From an uncultured Lachnospiraceae bacterium (lineage in GTDB: Bacteria; Bacillota; Clostridia; Lachnospirales; Lachnospiraceae), in NCBI GenBank assembly GCA_910577015.1, contig CAJTKU010000002.1, positions 186,001-250,000 of the forward strand: DNA of 64,000 bases. Direction: 5' to 3'. The notes below the pieces were generated by a model. That model had not been told where the DNA came from. It searched no databases and worked only from the letters and a program-made list of their open reading frames with translations. Of the stretch, positions 60,206 through 64,000 are shown in pieces. The translations under genes were made by a program, and so were the position numbers. Within the stretch, counting starts at the first letter, position 1. Each line of letters starts with the position of its first letter.

Positions 60206-61086
60206 TAGAACTTTTGGACTCTGTAGGTAAGGGATTTGGCAGCTTTGTAAAGGACGGTCAGTATCTGATGCTGTTCATGACCGCCCTGCTTTTACTATGG
60301 CTTACTGAAAATCAAAATAAGAAAGATTTCAGGGTGTTTTCCCTGATAATGCTCTTTCTCCTGCTGTGCCCGCTTACGGCAAAAGCGCTGGCATTTTACC
60401 AGACAGGATTTTACGGCTTTGAAGACATGTGGGAGCTCCTTCCCGTAACAGCGGTGCTTTCTTACGGGCTGGTGGCGGCTTTTTTTAAAATGCAGGAGGC
60501 AATGGCGTGGCAGTACGGGCGCTGGAAGGCGGCGGCTTCTAAGAAGAAGTCGGTTTTTCGTGAAATACTGGCGGGCGCTATTTTGACAGCCCTTTTGTTT
60601 TTGTGCGGAACATTGTCGCCGGGCAAGACGATGACGGAAGGATATCACGGCGGTTCTTTTCTGCCGGACGGTGCAGGCGAAGCGCTGGGCAAGCTGCAGA
60701 TACAGGAAGATGTCCCTGTTTTTCTGGTTGCGCCGGATGAAATTGTAGCCTGGGCAAGGATATACAGCGGAAATATCCTGCTTCCGTACGGACGGGATAT
60801 GACTGAGCCGGAATTGTCGGCTTTTACTTATGACATATATGGGGCAGATTTGCAGGAACTGCATGACTGGGTAAACGGCAGCCTGCCGGCGCCCGATGAG
60901 CCGGGGACAGCCCGGATGCAGTCGGAAATCCTGCTGAGCGGATGCGCCTCCAACGGATATGACTATCTTATTTTCTCATGGGAGAGAATGCAGGAAGAAG
61001 CTTTGCCGGAAGCACTGGAAAACCAGAAGGAATATGTCCTGTTTGCGCAGACAGATAAATATGCCGTTTATAAACTGCAGGATTAA
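60202..61086 (+). CDS. Unknown membrane protein (second of a coupled pair)
   Basis: 294 residues from a TTG at 60202, with GGAGG 7 bp upstream and a 4-bp overlap with the preceding gene. About four membrane helices in the first 150 residues are followed by a soluble, acidic C-terminal part. It looks like the C-terminal half of a GT-C/flippase-like membrane protein whose N-terminal half is the 59315 gene; the SD argues that the split is real rather than a sequencing frameshift. Function unknown. Confidence 0.6.
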   Translation: MIELLDSVGKGFGSFVKDGQYLMLFMTALLLLWLTENQNKKDFRVFSLIMLFLLLCPLTAKALAFYQTGFYGFEDMWELLPVTAVLSYGLVAAFFKMQEAMAWQYGRWKAAASKKKSVFREILAGAILTALLFLCGTLSPGKTMTEGYHGGSFLPDGAGEALGKLQIQEDVPVFLVAPDEIVAWARIYSGNILLPYGRDMTEPELSAFTYDIYGADLQELHDWVNGSLPAPDEPGTARMQSEILLSGCASNGYDYLIFSWERMQEEALPEALENQKEYVLFAQTDKYAVYKLQD

Positions 61087-61136
61087 TTGGGCGGCATAGG
61101 TTTGGGATTCTGCAGAGCGGAAGCATGGAGGGGAGT

Positions 61137-61892
61137 ATGGAAAAAAAAGTCAGCATTATTGTGCCTGTTTATAATGCAGAGAAATATATTTTGGAAACGG
61201 TGGCGTGTGTAAAAGCACAGACATATGCAGACTGGGAACTTTTGCTTGTAGAGGACGGCTCCTCGGATACCACCCGGCAGGCGCTTTTCCGAATGCAGGA
61301 GGAGAGTCCTGATGAACGCGTCAGGGTTATTTTACAGGAAAACAGCGGTGCGGCAAAAGCAAGAAACAGAGGGATTTCGCAGGCCCTAGGCCGTTATATT
61401 GCATTTTTGGATGCAGATGATATATGGGAAAAGGATAAGCTGGAAAAACAGCTTGCTTTTATGGAAGAAAAACAGGCGGCATTTTCTTTTACCGGTTATG
61501 AATTTGCAGATGAAAGCGGGAAAGGTACAGGAAAAGTAGTCAGGGTACCGGACACCATTTGTTATAAACAGGCGTTGAAAAACACAACCATCTTTACTTC
61601 CACGGTTATGTTTGACACGGAAAAGATTGCTAAGGAAAAATTGGAAATGCCTTGTATAAAAAGTGAAGACACTGCGCTATGGTTTCAGGTATTGCGAGAA
61701 GGCATTTTAGCGTATGGGCTGGACGAAAACCTGGTGCGTTACAGAAGACCGCCGGTTTCCCTTTCCTCCAATAAGCTGGAGGCATTAAGGCGTATCTGGA
61801 ATTTGTACAGAAAAGCGGAAGGCCTGAATGTGCCTTACAGTATGTACAATTTCTGTTTCTGGGCAGTAAACGCCGTAAAAAGGCGGTTGTAG
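61137..61892 (+). CDS. Family 2 glycosyltransferase
   Basis: 251 residues from ATG 61137 (GGAGGGGAG immediately upstream; ATG 61125 in frame lies before the SD). GT-A domain: KVSIIVPVYNAEKYILETVA, VEDGSSDTT and the AFLDADDIWEKDKLE metal-binding motif. No C-terminal membrane helix. It transfers a sugar during surface-polysaccharide repeat-unit assembly; donor and acceptor are unknown. The promoter of the next gene overlaps its stop codon. Confidence 0.88.
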   Translation: MEKKVSIIVPVYNAEKYILETVACVKAQTYADWELLLVEDGSSDTTRQALFRMQEESPDERVRVILQENSGAAKARNRGISQALGRYIAFLDADDIWEKDKLEKQLAFMEEKQAAFSFTGYEFADESGKGTGKVVRVPDTICYKQALKNTTIFTSTVMFDTEKIAKEKLEMPCIKSEDTALWFQVLREGILAYGLDENLVRYRRPPVSLSSNKLEALRRIWNLYRKAEGLNVPYSMYNFCFWAVNAVKRRL

Positions 61893-61915
61893 CCTGAGGA
61901 AACTCATGTTATACT
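61887..61915 (+). promoter_or_regulatory. Promoter of the EPS polymer operon
   Basis: TTGTAG (61887-61892, overlapping the glycosyltransferase stop), a 17-bp spacer and TATACT (61910-61915). Confidence 0.75.
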
Positions 61916-61919
61916 AAAA

Positions 61920-61971
61920 GGATGGAAATATATGCCTGTTCCGCGGGCGGGACAGGAGAGAAAAGCCATCC
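61920..61971 (+). promoter_or_regulatory. Structured leader of the EPS polymer operon
   Basis: Nested hairpins: outer GGATGG/CCATCC (61920-61925/61966-61971) and inner CCTGTTCCG/CGGGACAGG (61935-61943/61948-61956) with a CGGG loop. They lie at the very start of the transcript. No T-tract. A processive antitermination site or an mRNA-stability element is possible. Confidence 0.5.
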
Positions 61972-61986
61972 AAAGAGGGACGTAAA

Positions 61987-63405
61987 TTGAGAAAGCTGGA
62001 ATCTTTTAAAAGACTGGTAATGTTATGCATGTCCGGCGTCTGCCTTGCAGGCCAGATTTTGTTCTATGCCTGGTTCTGGTACAATGACTATTACCAAAGT
62101 ATAAAACAATATTTAAAATTTTCGGAGAAAGGGCATTGGCTGGTAATCGCCATATATGTCATTTTGCTGTTTTTCTTTTCCAACATGTACGGCGGTATGC
62201 GGATTGGCTACCTGAAGAATGTGGAGGTTATATTTTCCCAGTTGATAGCCACTATTCTGGTCAATGTAATTACGTATGCGCAGATTTCCCTGATGGTGCG
62301 GATGCTCTATCCACCGTCCCCTTATCTCCGCATGGTTGTATTGCAGGCGTTATGGGTAATCGTCTGGATAAACATATCCAGTCTGATATACAGAAATGTG
62401 TTTCCTCCGAGAAAACTTTTGCTTGTGCATGGGGAACGCCCCATTGATGACATCCTTGTCAAGTTTAACAGCCGGAAGGATAAGTTTGAGGTCAGCAAGT
62501 GCATCAATATCAGCGCAGGGGTGGAGGCTGTCAAAAAAGAATCCCTTGAGCGTTATGACGCGGTGGTGTTATGGGATATTTCCATAGCGGACAGAAATAA
62601 AATTTTAAAGTTCTGTTACGGACATTCCATCCGCATTTATGTCATGCCCAAAATTCCCGATGTCATCTTAAAGGGAGCCGAGGAACTGCATTTATTTGAC
62701 ACGCCTTTGTTTTTGACGAGGGAATATGTGCTGACAATTGAACAGCGTTTTATCAAAAGATGTATCGACTTATTCTGCGCCCTGCTGTTGTTTCTCATAT
62801 CCTCCCCGTTTATGCTTTTGACTGCGATTGCCGTCAAACTGTATGACGGCGGACCCATATTGTATAAGCAGGTGCGCTGCACCACGGGAGGCAGGCAGTT
62901 TTCCATACTCAAATTCCGCAGTATGCGTGTAGACGCGGAGGAAGACGGCGTAGCCAGACTGGCTTCCAAAAAAGATTCGCGTATTACGCCCGTAGGCAAG
63001 TTTATCAGGAAAGTAAGGCTGGACGAGCTTCCCCAGCTGTTCAATATTATTAAGGGTGATATGTCATTTATCGGTCCGAGGCCGGAGAGACCGGAGATTA
63101 TAGCGCAGTATCTGGAGGTTATGCCGGAATTTGTGTACCGCATGAAGGTGAAAGCCGGGCTTGCCGGGTATGCCCAGGTGTACGGCAAATACAATACGAC
63201 GCCGTATGACAAATTAAAGCTGGATTTGGCATATATAGAAAATTATTCGGTATGGCTGGATTTAAAACTGATGCTCCTTACGCTGAAAGTGCTTTTGTGG
63301 CCGGACAGTACGGAGGGGGTGGAGACGGACCAGATTACCGCCATGAAAAAAGAACAGGAAAAAAATAACCAGGCAGGAAGGCCGGATGACCAGGAAGGAC
63401 AGTAA
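61987..63405 (+). CDS. Polyprenyl-phosphate sugar-1-phosphate transferase
   Basis: 472 residues from TTG 61987 (AGAGGG 7 bp upstream). Four N-terminal membrane helices and a CoA-binding-like middle region are followed by a C-terminal bacterial sugar transferase domain: KLYDGGPILYKQVRCTTGG, KFRSMRVDAEEDG, LDELPQLFNIIKGDMSFIG and PRPERPE. It starts the lipid-linked repeat unit by adding a hexose-1-phosphate to undecaprenyl phosphate. A Wzz-like gene follows. Confidence 0.94.
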   Translation: MRKLESFKRLVMLCMSGVCLAGQILFYAWFWYNDYYQSIKQYLKFSEKGHWLVIAIYVILLFFFSNMYGGMRIGYLKNVEVIFSQLIATILVNVITYAQISLMVRMLYPPSPYLRMVVLQALWVIVWINISSLIYRNVFPPRKLLLVHGERPIDDILVKFNSRKDKFEVSKCINISAGVEAVKKESLERYDAVVLWDISIADRNKILKFCYGHSIRIYVMPKIPDVILKGAEELHLFDTPLFLTREYVLTIEQRFIKRCIDLFCALLLFLISSPFMLLTAIAVKLYDGGPILYKQVRCTTGGRQFSILKFRSMRVDAEEDGVARLASKKDSRITPVGKFIRKVRLDELPQLFNIIKGDMSFIGPRPERPEIIAQYLEVMPEFVYRMKVKAGLAGYAQVYGKYNTTPYDKLKLDLAYIENYSVWLDLKLMLLTLKVLLWPDSTEGVETDQITAMKKEQEKNNQAGRPDDQEGQ

Positions 63406-63407
63406 CC

Positions 63408-64000
63408 ATGTGGGAATGCAACTATGCGAATGAGCCGGCAGATGTTAAGTTAATCTGGCTCCTTTTTCTAAAAAAAATATGGATTGTCTTTGCTGCGGTC
63501 CTGGCAGGCGCCCTGCTTATCGGAGGCGGGTATTTTGTCAAGCACATCGTATTTGCGCCGGAGGATTCGTTCAGGACAGTGGGAGAAGTGTATGTGGATT
63601 ATGTCTGGGAAGACGCCTATGGCATTTCCAGACATTATTTAAATGAATCCGTGTGGGCCACCCTTGTAAAAACCGATGTGGTTGTGGATAATGTGATGGA
63701 ACGTCTTGCTGCAGACGGTGTGCAGTCAGACAGGGAATATGTCAGGGAAAGCATGGAAGCTTCTCTGGTTTCCGATTCCCGAATCGTGACAACAACGGTA
63801 ACCACGAAGGATGCGGCGCTGTCTGTAGCCATAGGTCATGCCCTTCAGGAGGCGCTTCTTGATTTTGGCAAGGCACAGGAGGGTATAGAGCAGATTCGGA
63901 TTCTCACCAGTCCCAAAGAAGCAAAAAAAGTAGTGTTTGATTCCAAAACAATGCGCATTTCCGTTTTGGGTGCAATTTTAGGCGGCCTTGTTTCCATTGC
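63408..64000 (+). CDS. Wzz/YveK-type chain-length protein, 3' part beyond window
   Basis: Open from ATG 63408 to the last base, 197 codons with no stop. A first membrane helix (about residues 24-46; WIVFAAVLAGALLIGGGYFV) is followed by an extracytoplasmic region with the TVGEVYVDYVW strand, and a second helix begins near residue 183 (RISVLGAILGGLVSIA). This is the polysaccharide co-polymerase plan. It sets chain length together with a Wzy polymerase or, in Firmicutes, with a BY-kinase, both of which would lie downstream. Confidence 0.85.
   Translation, partial: MWECNYANEPADVKLIWLLFLKKIWIVFAAVLAGALLIGGGYFVKHIVFAPEDSFRTVGEVYVDYVWEDAYGISRHYLNESVWATLVKTDVVVDNVMERLAADGVQSDREYVRESMEASLVSDSRIVTTTVTTKDAALSVAIGHALQEALLDFGKAQEGIEQIRILTSPKEAKKVVFDSKTMRISVLGAILGGLVSI

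Noticed and set aside
60195..60210. Frameshift error joining the 59315 and 60202 genes
   Set aside because: The second gene has a GGAGG SD at correct distance to its TTG, and the 4-bp overlap is the usual coupling arrangement, so two genes are more likely; the alternative is kept as a check in the findings.
1..64000. CRISPR array, prophage or rRNA operon
   Set aside because: No regularly spaced repeats, no phage structural or integrase genes and no rRNA were seen; the only repeats are the pairs listed.

Overview
The window reads as chromosomal DNA of a monoderm, motile member of the Clostridia, most likely family Lachnospiraceae. This is inferred from gene content and order: ireB-ruvX-DUF1292-rnjA, cdaA-cdaR-glmM, an mbl-like gene followed by two flagellar rod genes, type III glutamine synthetase, a Spo0A-type DNA-binding domain, strong Shine-Dalgarno (SD) sites and several TTG starts. 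No rRNA and no CRISPR array were seen. One tRNA (Gln, CUG) is present. Nearly all genes lie on the + strand; exceptions are a Crh-like HPr paralogue and a DUF3048 / PAP2-like / AraC trio.

Layout. 1-1841: end of dnaK and dnaJ. 1863-3450: an MFS efflux gene behind a short leader peptide with competing hairpins. 3451-9464: three little-known genes (membrane protein, zinc-ribbon protein, AIM24 family), then prmA, rsmE, a cysteine desulfurase and thiI (translation and tRNA sulfur transfer). 9523-16846: Crh-like protein, mtaB, ireB, ruvX, DUF1292, rnjA, YlbF family, an MltG-like fragment protein, a TrmR-like methyltransferase and a U32 peptidase. 16862-20690: chemotaxis receptor and glutamine synthetase III with an attenuator-like leader. 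20837-26970: tRNA-Gln, CPBP protease, acyl-ACP thioesterase, CvfB-like S1 protein, YjfB motility protein, a large membrane protein and a PucR/CdaR-type regulator. 26986-31240: ftsE, ftsX, an M23 murein hydrolase and a CtpA-type protease, a division/cell-wall module.

31278-34393 is the accessory part. It holds a 45-bp direct repeat, two AT-rich small genes, a 29-codon relic of uvrB, a DUF1016/YhcG-type nuclease gene and another gene tail. The intact uvrB that follows has an AT-rich 5' end that looks imported. uvrA, mbl, flagellar rod genes and recD2 follow (34128-44538), then comF, a YvyF-like flagellar protein, two unknown membrane proteins and the c-di-AMP/peptidoglycan module cdaA-cdaR-glmM, then HPr.

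54369-64000 is a surface-polysaccharide region: gmd, fcl and manC make GDP-mannose and GDP-L-fucose; two GT2 glycosyltransferases, a polyprenyl-phosphate sugar transferase and a Wzz-like chain-length protein (cut by the window end) use them. A receiver-less Spo0A DNA-binding-domain protein and a 165-bp MITE-like inverted repeat sit inside this region. Main points for follow-up: the rebuilt uvrB locus, the MFS leader peptide, the glnN attenuator, the standalone Spo0A_C protein and the long inverted repeats.
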